Below are positions 24,321 to 34,200 of a stretch of 34,977 nucleotides of DNA, in pieces. The stretch's first letter is position 1, and each line of letters begins with the position of its first letter. Position numbers and translations under genes: made by a program. The notes beneath the pieces are model-generated. The model worked only from the letters and a program-made list of their open reading frames with translations, was not told where the DNA came from and made no database searches. Source of the DNA: Flavobacterium sp. CF136 (GTDB lineage Bacteria > Bacteroidota > Bacteroidia > Flavobacteriales > Flavobacteriaceae); contig NZ_AKJZ01000108.1 in the NCBI RefSeq assembly GCF_000282055.1, forward strand, positions 1 to 34,977. Direction: 5' to 3'.

Positions 24321-25702
24321 TAGAAGCTGTTGATAGGTTCGCCGAAGAGAAAAAAAATGTGCCAATTGCAACTAAGTTGGCACAAATGATTGTTCCGCAA
24401 TCCAGACCGCGTTCTGCTAAAGCGCATTTAGTAAAAGGAGGACAATCGACTCAGATTTTTATTCCAAATGGAAGCCGGCTTTATACTATTTCTCAGGAAG
24501 TAGAACAAAAATTAGCTTCTTTAATGGATAAAAAGGATGATAAAGGCCTGCAAAAGGAGCTGATTCTTTTGGGACTGGATGCTCCGGAATATATTACGGA
24601 TGAGCCATTACAGAGTCCTCCATTACATGCTTTATCATTAGCAATAGCTCAAAAATGTAATATGGGGTGTACGTATTGCTATGCAGATCAGGGTGATTTT
24701 GGAGGACCAACAAAAAACATGTCTTTGGAAACTGCTTTTAAAGCCATCGATTTATTATTAAAAGATTGCCCGGAAGGAGGGAAAGCGCAGCTTACTTTTT
24801 TAGGAGGAGAACCCCTGATTAATAGGCAGGCAATTAGAGAAGCTACTGTTTATGCCGAAACAATTGCAAAGAAAAAACAGATACAGGTCAGTTATTCCAT
24901 TACTACAAATGGAACTTTGGTTACAGAAAGTGATGCTGTTTTTTTTGAAGAATATGGTTTTTCGGTAACTATTAGTCTTGACGGAATAGGTAAAGATCAC
25001 GATCTTAATCGCCCAATGAAGGGAGGCAAGGGAAGTTATGATACAATCATAAAAAACATTCAGCCTTTATTGGCTTTGCAAAAAAAAATGCAGGTATCCG
25101 CGAGAGTAACAGTTACTCCGGAAAACACAAATCTTCCGGCTGTTCTGGACGAGTTTATTCAAATGGGTTTTCATGGTGTGGGCTTTTCTCCTTTGTTGAG
25201 GTCCAGCAACGGACAAAATGAAATGAACCAAGAGCAGCTTGCTGTCATGTTAGAAAATATGATTGCTTGCGGACTTAATTTTGAGAAAAATGTATTAGCG
25301 GGAAAACGTTATCCTTTTTTGAATATGGTAAATGCATTGAAAGAAATTTCCAAAGGAACCCATAGACCTTACCCATGTGGTGCAGGTGCAGGTTATATGG
25401 GCGTATCTGCAGATGAAGAATTATTTGCCTGCCATCGTTTTGTAAACGAAGATGTTGGAAAAATGGGAGATTTAAATAAAGGAATACAACCTGATTTGCA
25501 AAACAATTGGCTTGCTTCCCGACATGTAAATACGCAAGAGCCTTGTTCACAATGTTGGGCCCGTTATCTTTGTGGGGGTGGATGTCACCATGAAGTAATT
25601 GAAAAAGGAAGACCTGCCTGTGATTATATAAGATCATGGCTGTTTTATACCATACAAGCGAATGAAAGATTATCACGATTAAAACCCAATTGGAATAATT
25701 AA
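24317..25702 (+). CDS. Radical SAM/SPASM maturase (QhpD-like)
   Basis: In this 461-aa enzyme, 'CNMGCTYC' gives the radical SAM cluster cysteines C114, C118 and C121. 'FLGGEPLI', 'SYSITTNGTLV' and 'VTISLDG' are the usual SAM-barrel motifs. The C-terminal SPASM region has C354 (PCGAGAGYMGVSADEELFAC), C372, C410/C413 ('PCSQCWARYLCGGGCHHE'), C419/C423 and C435, enough for two auxiliary Fe-S clusters. The N-terminal 90 residues are extra. SPASM enzymes modify peptides or proteins; QhpD makes thioether cross-links in the CTQ subunit of quinohemoprotein amine dehydrogenase. Here the ATGA overlap with the LodA-like gene makes that protein the best substrate candidate. Confidence 0.92.
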   Translation: MIEAVDRFAEEKKNVPIATKLAQMIVPQSRPRSAKAHLVKGGQSTQIFIPNGSRLYTISQEVEQKLASLMDKKDDKGLQKELILLGLDAPEYITDEPLQSPPLHALSLAIAQKCNMGCTYCYADQGDFGGPTKNMSLETAFKAIDLLLKDCPEGGKAQLTFLGGEPLINRQAIREATVYAETIAKKKQIQVSYSITTNGTLVTESDAVFFEEYGFSVTISLDGIGKDHDLNRPMKGGKGSYDTIIKNIQPLLALQKKMQVSARVTVTPENTNLPAVLDEFIQMGFHGVGFSPLLRSSNGQNEMNQEQLAVMLENMIACGLNFEKNVLAGKRYPFLNMVNALKEISKGTHRPYPCGAGAGYMGVSADEELFACHRFVNEDVGKMGDLNKGIQPDLQNNWLASRHVNTQEPCSQCWARYLCGGGCHHEVIEKGRPACDYIRSWLFYTIQANERLSRLKPNWNN

Positions 25703-25708
25703 TTGTAA

Positions 25709-27184
25709 ATGAAAATGTTACCGGAAATTTTTGACGTATTTATCCTTGGAGCAGGTCCTGCCGGATTATGTGCTGCGATACGCTTATTAGATATGGGATA
25801 TTCAGTTGGAATGCTGGAACAAGAAGAGTTTCCCAGACCACAAATAGGAGAGTCTCTTTCACCCGGAATTCACAATATTTTTGAATATTTAAATGCAGAT
25901 CATTTACTGGAAGATTCAATGTATTTGAAAAATATTTCCGCCAGGGTTATTTGGGAGAATGCAGCCAATATATACGATCGTCCCGGCCAAAACAGTGGAG
26001 GGATAATTGTTGACAGAAGCAAGCTCGATCAGGAATTACTTAAATTCACTGTTTCTAAAGGATTATATCTTATACAGCCCGGGAAATTAAAGAACTCCAT
26101 AAGCTCCAAAAAGGGATGGGTATTAGAAATAATAAATGGTTCGACAGAAATTAAAATTAAATCAAAAATAGTATTGGATGCACGGGGTCGTAAAGGGACA
26201 CTTTTAAATGAAAGAGTCCCAATTGCACCCTCGGCTGTTGCGGTATGGACCCATATAGACAGTAATTCTATTTTTAACGAAGCATTTATTGAAGCTGTTG
26301 ATGATGGCTGGTTATGGGGATCTCCAGTTTCGGATAACCGTTATCGTATTATGACTTTTACAGATCCAATCACATTAAAAAAGAATAGCGAAACGCATCT
26401 TTCAGATTTAGTAAATAAAACAAAATTATTTTCGCCATTTGCCAGCAAAATAAAGAGTAGTCCTATAGAGACTTGTTCCGTTACTTCGTTTGTTAATGAA
26501 GATCCCTGGAATAAACAGTTTATAAAAATAGGGGAAGCTGCCTTTACATTAGACCCACTTTCTTCTACCGGTGTAGAAAAGGCAATGCGCTTTTCTTTGC
26601 AAGTTGCTATTGCAATAAATACCTATTTGAAAGACCCGGATTCACAACATCCAAAGAATTTCTATGAAGAAAAATTGATAGAATCGGTTGTAAATCATGC
26701 ACATTGGACAGCTGATTATTATCGTAATGCATGGGCTTACAGTGAAAAATCAGAATTCTGGATGAAAAGAGCCGGCTTTCAACTTGAAATTTCGAAAAAT
26801 AAAACCGATTTTATACTTAAATTAGAAAAGGAGTTTAATAATAACAGACCTGTATTTGAAAAAAAACAAGCAGAACCAATTCCTGTTGATTATATTTTAT
26901 ATGGACTCTGGAATGAGGAAATTGTTGTTTCTTCTAATGTTACATTTAAAGCTGTTTATGCAATTGATAATGATTACATAGTAATAAAACAAGCACTGAT
27001 TCATCCTAATTTGGAACAGCCATTAGTTTACCTGGATCAGGTAGAATTATTTTCGTTATTTAAAATGATGAATGGTAAAGCAGTTTCAAGTATTGTAGCA
27101 AATTTGAATAAATTTATGGCAATAGAAAGGGCAAAAAAAATACTTGTATTTCTTTTGTCAAATCAACTGCTTGTGGTTGGCTAA
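25709..27184 (+). CDS. LodB/QhpG-like FAD-dependent monooxygenase
   Basis: This 491-aa flavoprotein of the halogenase / p-hydroxybenzoate-hydroxylase-like class has the FAD dinucleotide motif G-A-G-P-A-G at 14-19, 'PRPQIGESLSPG' soon after, 'VLDARGRKGTL' in the middle, and 'GEAAFTLDPLSSTGVEKAM' (275-293) binding the flavin. LodB is needed for CTQ formation in LodA, and QhpG hydroxylates the tryptophan of the QHNDH CTQ precursor, so tryptophan hydroxylation of the LodA-like protein is the likely role. It starts 6 bp after the radical SAM stop and ends the operon at a hairpin. The roughly 110 C-terminal residues, after 'FWMKRAGFQLEISKN', look like an extra domain. Confidence 0.9.
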   Translation: MKMLPEIFDVFILGAGPAGLCAAIRLLDMGYSVGMLEQEEFPRPQIGESLSPGIHNIFEYLNADHLLEDSMYLKNISARVIWENAANIYDRPGQNSGGIIVDRSKLDQELLKFTVSKGLYLIQPGKLKNSISSKKGWVLEIINGSTEIKIKSKIVLDARGRKGTLLNERVPIAPSAVAVWTHIDSNSIFNEAFIEAVDDGWLWGSPVSDNRYRIMTFTDPITLKKNSETHLSDLVNKTKLFSPFASKIKSSPIETCSVTSFVNEDPWNKQFIKIGEAAFTLDPLSSTGVEKAMRFSLQVAIAINTYLKDPDSQHPKNFYEEKLIESVVNHAHWTADYYRNAWAYSEKSEFWMKRAGFQLEISKNKTDFILKLEKEFNNNRPVFEKKQAEPIPVDYILYGLWNEEIVVSSNVTFKAVYAIDNDYIVIKQALIHPNLEQPLVYLDQVELFSLFKMMNGKAVSSIVANLNKFMAIERAKKILVFLLSNQLLVVG

Positions 27185-27188
27185 AAAA

Positions 27189-27233
27189 TGTATTGAGAAC
27201 CATTTTAATGAAATTTTTCTTGTTCTCGATACA
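27189..27233. terminator. Terminator after the flavoprotein gene
   Basis: TGTATTGAGAAC (27189-27200) pairs with GTTCTCGATACA (27222-27233), 12 bp with one G-U, followed by ATTTTCT. It lies 4 bp after the stop and also faces the convergent gene ending at 27300. The right arm and the following bases (TATCGAAAATCACTCGAAC) look to me like a dispersed flavobacterial repeat; that is recollection only. Confidence 0.65.
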
Positions 27234-27299
27234 ATTTTCTATCGAAAATCACTCGAACCGACGAAAAATCATCATCAAAAATTAATTTCACCCAACGGG

Positions 27300-27752
27300 T
27301 TAATTAATTCTTATCACGTTAAGAATTTGCCCTTTTGTATTATTTTCTTTTTTAGAATAGTGAATCGAAATCATATCGTTAACTTCAATAGGGAAAGTTG
27401 CATTTGCATATGTGATGTCAAATTGTTCATTACCAAAACTTATTATAGTTTCCTCATCTTTTCTTATCTCAGTAACAATTCCTGTAATAACAATTTTAAA
27501 TTTTGTCATTTCTTGTTGAGTTGAAAGATAATTCTTAGTGAAAATGATATTGCACATAATTACAAATACTGCAAAAATCCAAAAATACAAGGCTCCCCAA
27601 AAATAAATAATTAATAAAAGGGGTAATAATAAAATATTCATTTTATAGGAATCAGAAAGTGTCTTGCCTAACTTATTGATATCCTCCTGTGTAAGGGGTA
27701 ATTCTGTAACCTTGTAAGGTATTGATTTATTTATTTCGACATTTTCACACAT
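27300..27752 (-). CDS. Small membrane protein with a C-terminal beta domain
   Basis: This 150-aa protein has a polar N-terminus (1-37), two close membrane segments (about 38-72, 'NILLLPLLLIIYFWGALYFW' then 'IFAVFVIMCNIIF'), and a cytoplasmic or periplasmic beta-rich tail (about 85-150, 'KIVITGIVTEIRKDEETIIS', 'IEVNDMISIHY'). The tail recalls small OB-like barrels, but I cannot assign a family. It stands alone, convergent with the flavoprotein gene and divergent from mreB. A TAnnTTTG promoter box lies about 80 bp upstream. Confidence 0.75.
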   Translation of the reverse strand: MCENVEINKSIPYKVTELPLTQEDINKLGKTLSDSYKMNILLLPLLLIIYFWGALYFWIFAVFVIMCNIIFTKNYLSTQQEMTKFKIVITGIVTEIRKDEETIISFGNEQFDITYANATFPIEVNDMISIHYSKKENNTKGQILNVIRIN

Positions 27753-28109
27753 GTAAAAGACTGTTTAAGAGATTTATGTGAACATGACCACTAGTGTCAG
27801 TCTGTTAAAAAACTTCCATTTTTATTGGTGACAAATATAATAAAGTATTGACGTAAAACAGGTGTTTTTAGGAATGTAACATATCACAGGGATTTCCTGT
27901 CATCAGATGATTTTTTCCCTGTTTAGACATGTTATAAGTCCCCAATAACCAGTTTCAATTTACTGATATTTTTGTAAAAGATATAGAGGAGTACTAAGCA
28001 GTTAAAAGTTTAGTCAGAATTCCCTTGGCAGGCAATAGGGATTTCATTGATTTTTTTATCTTATAGAGAATAAAACAACAACAATAGCGTTCTTAAACAA
28101 AACTATATT
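27753..28109. other. Divergent intergenic region before mreB
   Basis: This 357-bp region contains no gene I can support. Minus-strand TATATTTG at 27839-27832 is an exact TAnnTTTG box for the small membrane protein. No clear box was found for mreB. Confidence 0.5.
27832..27839 (-). promoter_or_regulatory. -7 box of the membrane protein gene
   Basis: Minus-strand TATATTTG matches TAnnTTTG. It lies 80 bp before the start codon. The -33 TTG is not evident. Confidence 0.4.
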
Positions 28110-29138
28110 ATGGGCTTATTTGATTTTATGATAGTGGAAATAGCTATGGATTTGGGGACAGCTAATACTTTAATAATTTACAACGGGAAAATCGTAGTAG
28201 ACAGCCCTTCTATTGTGGCCAGGGATATTAGAAACGGGAAAATTATCGCAGTAGGTAAAGAGGCGAATTTAATGCAGGGTAAGACACACGAAAATATTAA
28301 AACAATCCGTCCGCTTAAAGACGGGGTTATTGCAGATTTTGATGCCTCCGAGAAAATGATCAGCTGGTTTATAAAAAATATACCTGAAGTAAAGAAAAAC
28401 TTTTTTACTCCTGCATTGCGAATGGTGGTATGTATTCCCAGCGGTATTACCGAGGTAGAAATGAGAGCCGTAAAGGAGTCTTGTGAACGGGTAAATGGGA
28501 AAGAAGTATATTTAATTCATGAGCCTATGGCTGCTGCTATTGGAATTGGTTTAGATGTGATGCAACCAAAAGGAAATATCATTGTTGATATAGGAGGAGG
28601 AACTACAGAAATTGCGGTTATTGCCTTAGGAGGAATAATTTGTGACAAATCTATTAAAATTGCCGGAGATGTTTTTACAAATGATATATTGTATTACATG
28701 AGAACGCATCATAATTTATATATTGGAGAAGCTTCTGCAGAGAGAATAAAAATTGATGTTGGTGCTGCAATGGAAGAACTTGAGGAGGCTCCTGATGATA
28801 TAACGGTCCGTGGAAGAGATTTGCTTACCGGGAAACCTAAAGAGGTCAGAGTTACTTTTAGGGAAGTTGCAAGATCTTTAGATAAATCTATACAGAGAAT
28901 TGAGGACGCTATTATGGTAACGCTTTCATTGACACCACCAGAACTTGCTGCCGATATTTATAATACGGGATTGTATCTGGCAGGTGGAGGAGCAATGCTG
29001 CGTGGTCTTGATAAAAGGATATCACAGAAGACCGATTTGCCAGTCTATATTGCAGAAGACCCTTTAAGAGCAGTGGTTATAGGTACTGGTATTGTCTTAA
29101 AAGACATATCTAAATATAAAAGCGTACTTGTAAAATAA
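28110..29138 (+). CDS. mreB: MreB-like actin homologue (solitary paralogue)
   Basis: This 342-aa MreB has the actin-type ATP sites: phosphate 1 'DLGTANT' (14-20), phosphate 2 'DIGGGTTE' (160-167) and adenosine 'GGGAMLRGLD' (about 292-301). It starts with an amphipathic MGLFDFM, as in membrane-binding MreB. MreB polymers guide cell-wall synthesis in rod-shaped cells. The usual mreC and mreD partners are not here; neighbours are an unrelated membrane protein and a pseudogene. In the conserved 'EDPLRAVV-x-GTG' region, residue 324 is Ile, where I expect Arg in the standard protein. This looks like an accessory paralogue of the main mreB, which should lie elsewhere. Confidence 0.9.
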   Translation: MGLFDFMIVEIAMDLGTANTLIIYNGKIVVDSPSIVARDIRNGKIIAVGKEANLMQGKTHENIKTIRPLKDGVIADFDASEKMISWFIKNIPEVKKNFFTPALRMVVCIPSGITEVEMRAVKESCERVNGKEVYLIHEPMAAAIGIGLDVMQPKGNIIVDIGGGTTEIAVIALGGIICDKSIKIAGDVFTNDILYYMRTHHNLYIGEASAERIKIDVGAAMEELEEAPDDITVRGRDLLTGKPKEVRVTFREVARSLDKSIQRIEDAIMVTLSLTPPELAADIYNTGLYLAGGGAMLRGLDKRISQKTDLPVYIAEDPLRAVVIGTGIVLKDISKYKSVLVK

Positions 29139-29557
29139 GTTTCTTGACTTTTACAGTCTTATTTGCCGATGCAGAAATCTCTTAAGAGATGAAAACGTTT
29201 CCGGCCAAAAACACTATTATCCTTATTGTAGGTCAAGTATTCGGCAGAGAAAGAGGGTTGAAACCTTTATAAAAATCCCAGTAAATACAAGAGTTACGAT
29301 ATATTATTTAAGTTAGGGTCACTTAACATTAAGCGTATTAAATTATTACAATATCAAAGATAGGAAATAAACAATTGTTGCGATAATTATCAACTCAGAA
29401 ATTAACCACATAAAATGTTTGTTGAATTATATATAGATTATAAGTAAAAAAAACAGAGTATACTGTGAGCTCCTTGGTGCAAAATCTGAACATTATACTA
29501 AAAAAAAAACACCTTATTTTTAGCGGTTTTACAGAAGAGATAAAAAAAATGATTTTT
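29139..29557. other. Intergenic region after mreB
   Basis: This stretch has no supported gene. It holds a 14-bp perfect palindrome ATCTCTTAAGAGAT (29177-29190), 38 bp past the mreB stop, which may be a short terminator stem or operator. A bidirectional hairpin lies at its right end. Confidence 0.5.
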
Positions 29558-29567
29558 TTATCTCTTC
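29534..29567. terminator. Bidirectional terminator between mreB and the sorting-domain remnant
   Basis: A 15-bp perfect stem (GAAGAGATAAAAAAA at 29534-29548, complement at 29553-29567), loop ATGA, with A/T runs inside the stem. The original stop codon of the minus-strand remnant (29558-29560) lies within it. Confidence 0.75.
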
Positions 29568-30406
29568 AAAGTAAAATGTCCTTAAACTTCTTCCATCTTC
29601 TAGTCTAATCGAATACCAATAGTCGGTAGCAGGCATTTGTTACCCAATGTAAGCACCATCCCAACCTTCATTCATGGGACGGATTTCTTTAAGTAATTTT
29701 CCATAGCGATCAAAAATTTGAATTGTTATTTTTGCATTAAAAACAGAATTGACCCCTTTTAAATTCCAAGTATCGTTAGAACCGTCCTGATTAGGAGTAA
29801 AGAATTTTGGAATCCTTAAAATGGCAGCTTCTTTTGGAATGATGCCACAGCCATTCAGGTCTTTTACATAAACAGTATGAATTCCTGACGGAACATTTTC
29901 AAAAATATTATTATTTTGATAGTCGCCAAATTCATTATCCAAAGAAAAAACATAGTCACCTGATCCTGTTGTCAAAACAGTTATGCTGTTTTCTACGGAT
30001 AAATCAACAATATCGACTTGTACTGTTGCTTTATCGGATGCATTTACGGTAATAGTTCTTGTTCTGGAACACCCAACACTATTAGTGGTTTCTACTTTAT
30101 AGATACCTTTTTTATTGACTGTTAAATCATACTGATTTTCACCAATAATTAAGCTTCCATCTAATGTCCAAGTGTAGGTATAATTTGTTTTTTGAGTTTC
30201 ATCTATTAAACCCGCATTGATTGTTTTGGTGAAAGTTGGCAAATCACTGCATACTAATTCGTCTTCCGTTAATAGAATAGTTGGAACTGGATTCACTTAT
30301 TAAAATCTAATCCTGCCTTGTAACCAAAATACCAAATATTGGCTTCTCCTTGTGCAAATGAATTAAATGAGATAAATAATATAATAAGAAGTATTTTTTT
30401 TGTCAT
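29558..30406 (-). pseudogene. Decayed type IX secreted surface protein (type B sorting domain)
   Basis: The start at 30406 gives a signal peptide (MTKKILLIILFISFNSFAQG) and 'EANIWYFGYKAGLDFNK', the standard opening of large flavobacterial surface proteins, then a stop. One frame over, 'NPVPTILLTEDELVC' begins the C-terminal part, which continues through 'FTPNQDGSNDTWNLKGVN' and 'IQIFDRYGKLLKEI', hallmarks of the type B T9SS sorting domain. At 29642-29640 a TAA interrupts before 'QMPATDYWYSIRLEDGR', and a frameshift near 29582 precedes the expected ending GHFTLKR and its stop (29560-29558). The middle of the protein is gone: only about 280 residues of what is normally a very long protein remain. 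Three separate lesions show it is dead. Confidence 0.85.
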
Positions 30407-31211
30407 GTTTTAAGTTAAGATAGGATAATGGGCTGCTAAGGTATGAAAAATGAAATTCACCGAAATCAAAGTACTTTCATTCATCGCCTTTGATGTTCAT
30501 AAAGGCAAAAAAATGTGTGTCAAATAAGTTAGAATAGCATTCTATTCTGATAAAATAGTATTATAAAATAGAAATTAATAGAGGTAGGTTTGGTGAAAAA
30601 TTTACAGGAAAAATACTATTTACAAATCTCTAAAGAATGCTTAAAAATGCACTTTCTTTTTATTACCTTATTTATGTTCCAGGTTTAAATTGTCTTCGGT
30701 CAAAATTCAACAAATGACAGATCAATACTTTTGTAATGACATTAAACAATGTTGGTCTATCAAAAGTAAAAACTGCAATAAAGAAGGATTTTTATTATAA
30801 ATAAAACAGACTTCTTGCTGACCAGTACAAACTTGAAAATGAACTCAATATCAAATATCCTTTTGTACTCATAATGAAGAAACAATGACTAGCAATTTTA
30901 AAATTATTATGAGGAATATAAAATTCAAGAAAAACATTTCCGGCTCCATTTGACTGAAGAATTACGAACAATAAATTTAATCTTAAAAAAAGATATGAGC
31001 TCAATTCAAAAATTAGTTTTAAGGCCGATAAGGAAAGTCAATAAATAAATTAAGGCTGGAATTTTAAAATTTACCCATAAAGAGGGACAGGATATTTTTA
31101 TTATAGCTTATCCATGCATCTGTAATTTTTTTTTGTATTAACATTGAATATAAATATTAAAAAATCACACATTAGATTATTATTAAATAAATTAAAACAG
31201 TAAATATTTTC
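30407..31211. other. Long non-coding stretch with decayed fragments
   Basis: About 800 bp without an intact gene. Part of it (30647-31048) carries possible coding relics, listed separately. The last part (31049-31211) is very AT-rich and should hold the promoter of the RHS-like gene; I see no clear consensus box. Confidence 0.55.
30647..31048 (+). pseudogene. Possible relic of a secreted or sensor protein
   Basis: ATG at 30647 gives MHFLFITLFMFQV, a stop, then 'IVFGQNSTNDRS', which together read like a signal peptide with an FGQ end and one nonsense codon. Further on, after several stops, an open stretch 30902-31048 reads 'NYYEEYKIQEKHFRLHL', 'TEELRTINLILKKDMSSIQK', a coiled-coil-like sequence. 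Whether these belong to one gene is unclear and I cannot name a family. Confidence 0.3.
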
Positions 31212-34200
31212 ATGAAAATTATTAAATTAAGTTTTGTATTTTATTTTTTTTACCAATTAGGGTTTGCACAATCAACCCCTCTTCCCAAAATCCAAAGTCC
31301 TAATGCAGCAGCATTAGGGACGTACGGAGACGTTTCCGTCAGTTTGTTTACCGGAACACCTAATATAAGTATACCCTTGTATACGCTTGAAACAGGAACT
31401 ATAAGTGTTCCATTAAGTTTAAGTTATCATCCAAGCTCAGTGAAACCGGCTCAAAATCCAGGTTGGGTTGGTTTAGGCTGGAACCTGAATTGTAATGGAT
31501 CAATAACAAGAAGAATTCGGGGGCGGAAAGATGAGTTTTCGAACGAGTCAATGCCTACTGCTCAAAATTATATACCTTTTTTCCCCTGCAGCACAATACA
31601 ATCAGGAGATTCAGGCAGTGCTGCTATTCAAAATGCAGACTGGTATAATAAAGACTGGCTAATATATAAAAATACCTCTCATAATGGGGATATTAAAAAG
31701 TACGATATTAATTCCGATGAATTTTCATTTAATTTTTTAGGACATAGTGGTACTTTTTACTATGACAATGGCAAATGGGTCGTTGCTTCTGACGAGCACA
31801 TAGTTGTAGAATTTAATAATGATTTTATTTATCCTCTGGAAGTAACAACTATTATTAACAGTTACAATCCTACCACTGGTGTAATTTGTGATGAAGTAGG
31901 CCGAACATTTAAAAAATTTACCTTAATTACTGATGATGGTAACAGATATACTTTTGGAGGTGATGATGCATTGGAATTTTCATCAAGTTATGCTCCAGAG
32001 CATATTAATTACGCTTGTAGTTCCTGGCTTTTAAAAAAAATAGAAAACTACAAAGGTGAATATGTAAATTTTGAATACAAACGAGATTATATAACTTGTG
32101 TATTAGGATACTTTGGAAACGCTGTTTCCTTTGCAGATTTGAGGGATGGTGGTGATTCCGCAGGAAATGTAACCCCACTTGTACAAGATCAGTTAGCCGG
32201 TCAATATGTTTTTCCTGTTTATTTGTCGAAAATTGACACAAAAAATCAGACAATCACATTTGATAGTTCTGTAGCAAAAACCCTTAAATACAGTGACAAC
32301 CAACTTAATCAAAGAATTACGCCTAATCATTCTCTTTTTCTGGTAGATTATAATTTGAACCTGCTCCAGATAAAAAAATTAGATAAAATAACTATTAAAG
32401 ATGTTTCAAACAATGAGGTGAAACAAATTAATTTTGGATATAACGAAAGTACCACAGAAAGATTTACATTAACCAAATTAAATGAAAACAATAGTAAATT
32501 TTATTCTTTTGGATATAATGATGTAGCCGGGATGCCAGGCCTGGATGGTAATAATACGGATCATTGGGGCTTTTTTAACAATATTGATATTTTACAAAGC
32601 AGTCTCTCAACTACATTTCAAAAAAAAGAATCTGGTCCAAGTTATATCACCAAAGGCTTAATTACAAGTATTAAATATCCGACAGGAGGTTATACAAAAT
32701 TTGCGTGGGAACCCCATTATTACTCAAAGGTAGTTTCTCAAAAAAGAGATGCATTGACTGATAAAACGGGTTATGCCGGTGGTTCCAGGATTCTCTCAAT
32801 TGAGAATTTTGACACTAATGATGTATCACTATCTCAAAAAAAATATTATTACGTCAAAAATTATAATAATATTACAAAATCAAACCTAAGCAGTTTGTCC
32901 TCAAGTGGCGTACTTAATGGTATACCTCAATATGATTTTTATATCACAAATCGTCCTACTGTAAATAATTCAACTACCGTCTCATTAACGTTGAGGAACT
33001 ACAATTCTTTAACTAATTTTGGTTATTCAACGGGATCTCATATCGGGTATGATGAAGTTGTTGAAGTAAATAAAGATGATTCATATAGGAAATATTATTT
33101 CACAAATTTTGGTCCGGATTTAAATGGAATTAGTCATTATGACAAAGCTCCTCTTATGACCCTTGGCTGGACTATTGATGATGGACCTTATATACCATCA
33201 TCATCTTTAGATATTGAAAGAGGTAAAACTATAGGAATACAAGATTATAATTCAGCTGACATCTGTGTAAAAAAAATAAAATCTGTTTTCAGAAATGACA
33301 ATAATAGATTTGATGATTATGTCAGACAGATAGTAAATTCGGGATCATATAGCGTTTCACAAGGTGATGCCCTGGTTTTTTGTTCTGCTTTAAAAAAATA
33401 TACTTACAACTACTATCCTATTTCAAATGAAGAAATTATTTATGATATTAATGGTCTAAATCCAATTACCAAATCAACTGAGTACAAGTACAATTTAAAA
33501 AATCAAGTTGTTTCTGAAAAAACAATCAACAGTAAAAGCGAAACATTAGAAAACAAAACTTTTTATCCAACTGATTTAATTTCAGGAGTGCAGTCTGTCG
33601 CAATGCAGCAGTTAGTAGATGCCAACAGGATTAATTTTCCTGTAACGACTCAGGTTTTAACCGCAAATCAAAAAATAAGCGAACAGACTACAAAGTTTAC
33701 AACAGATGCTGTAAAAACAAGTGGTTTACTTTTGCCTACAGCAACATATTCATTAAAAGGTACAGGAACTATAGATATACAAAAATCAGATGACAGGAAA
33801 GTAACCTATGATCTATATGATAGTAACGGTAATCTTAATCAGTATACTCCTGAAGGGGGTACACCTGTATCAATCATCTGGGGATATAATAAAACCCAGC
33901 CAATTGCCAAAATAGAAAATACCACCTATAATACAGTGGAAACTTATGTTGCTAATTTGCAAACCTTATCAGATACAGGTACCGAAACCAATTTATTGAT
34001 TGCATTAAACAGTCTGCGTGCTAATCTGCCAAATGCCATAGTTACCACATATACCTACAGGCCACTAATAGGAATAAGTACTATAACCGATTCTAAAGGT
34101 GTAATTACTTATTATGAATATGATAGTTATAAGAGATTAGCATTTATAAAAGACCAGGATTTTAATGTTTTACAAAGATATTGTTATAATTACTTTGGAC

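Noticed and set aside
25275..25676. 133-codon minus-strand open frame inside the radical SAM gene
   Set aside because: It lies opposite the conserved SPASM region with all its cysteines; antisense shadow.
25709..27184. Tryptophan halogenase
   Set aside because: The fold is related, but the neighbours (LodA-like, radical SAM) fit LodB/QhpG far better, and a clear WxWxIP motif is absent (WLWGSPV instead).
27144..27524. Plus-strand open frame past the flavoprotein stop
   Set aside because: It runs through the terminator hairpin and opposite the small membrane protein; no family features.
29139..29533. tRNA or small RNA gene after mreB
   Set aside because: No cloverleaf or conserved loop sequence could be found; only a palindrome and an AT-rich stretch.
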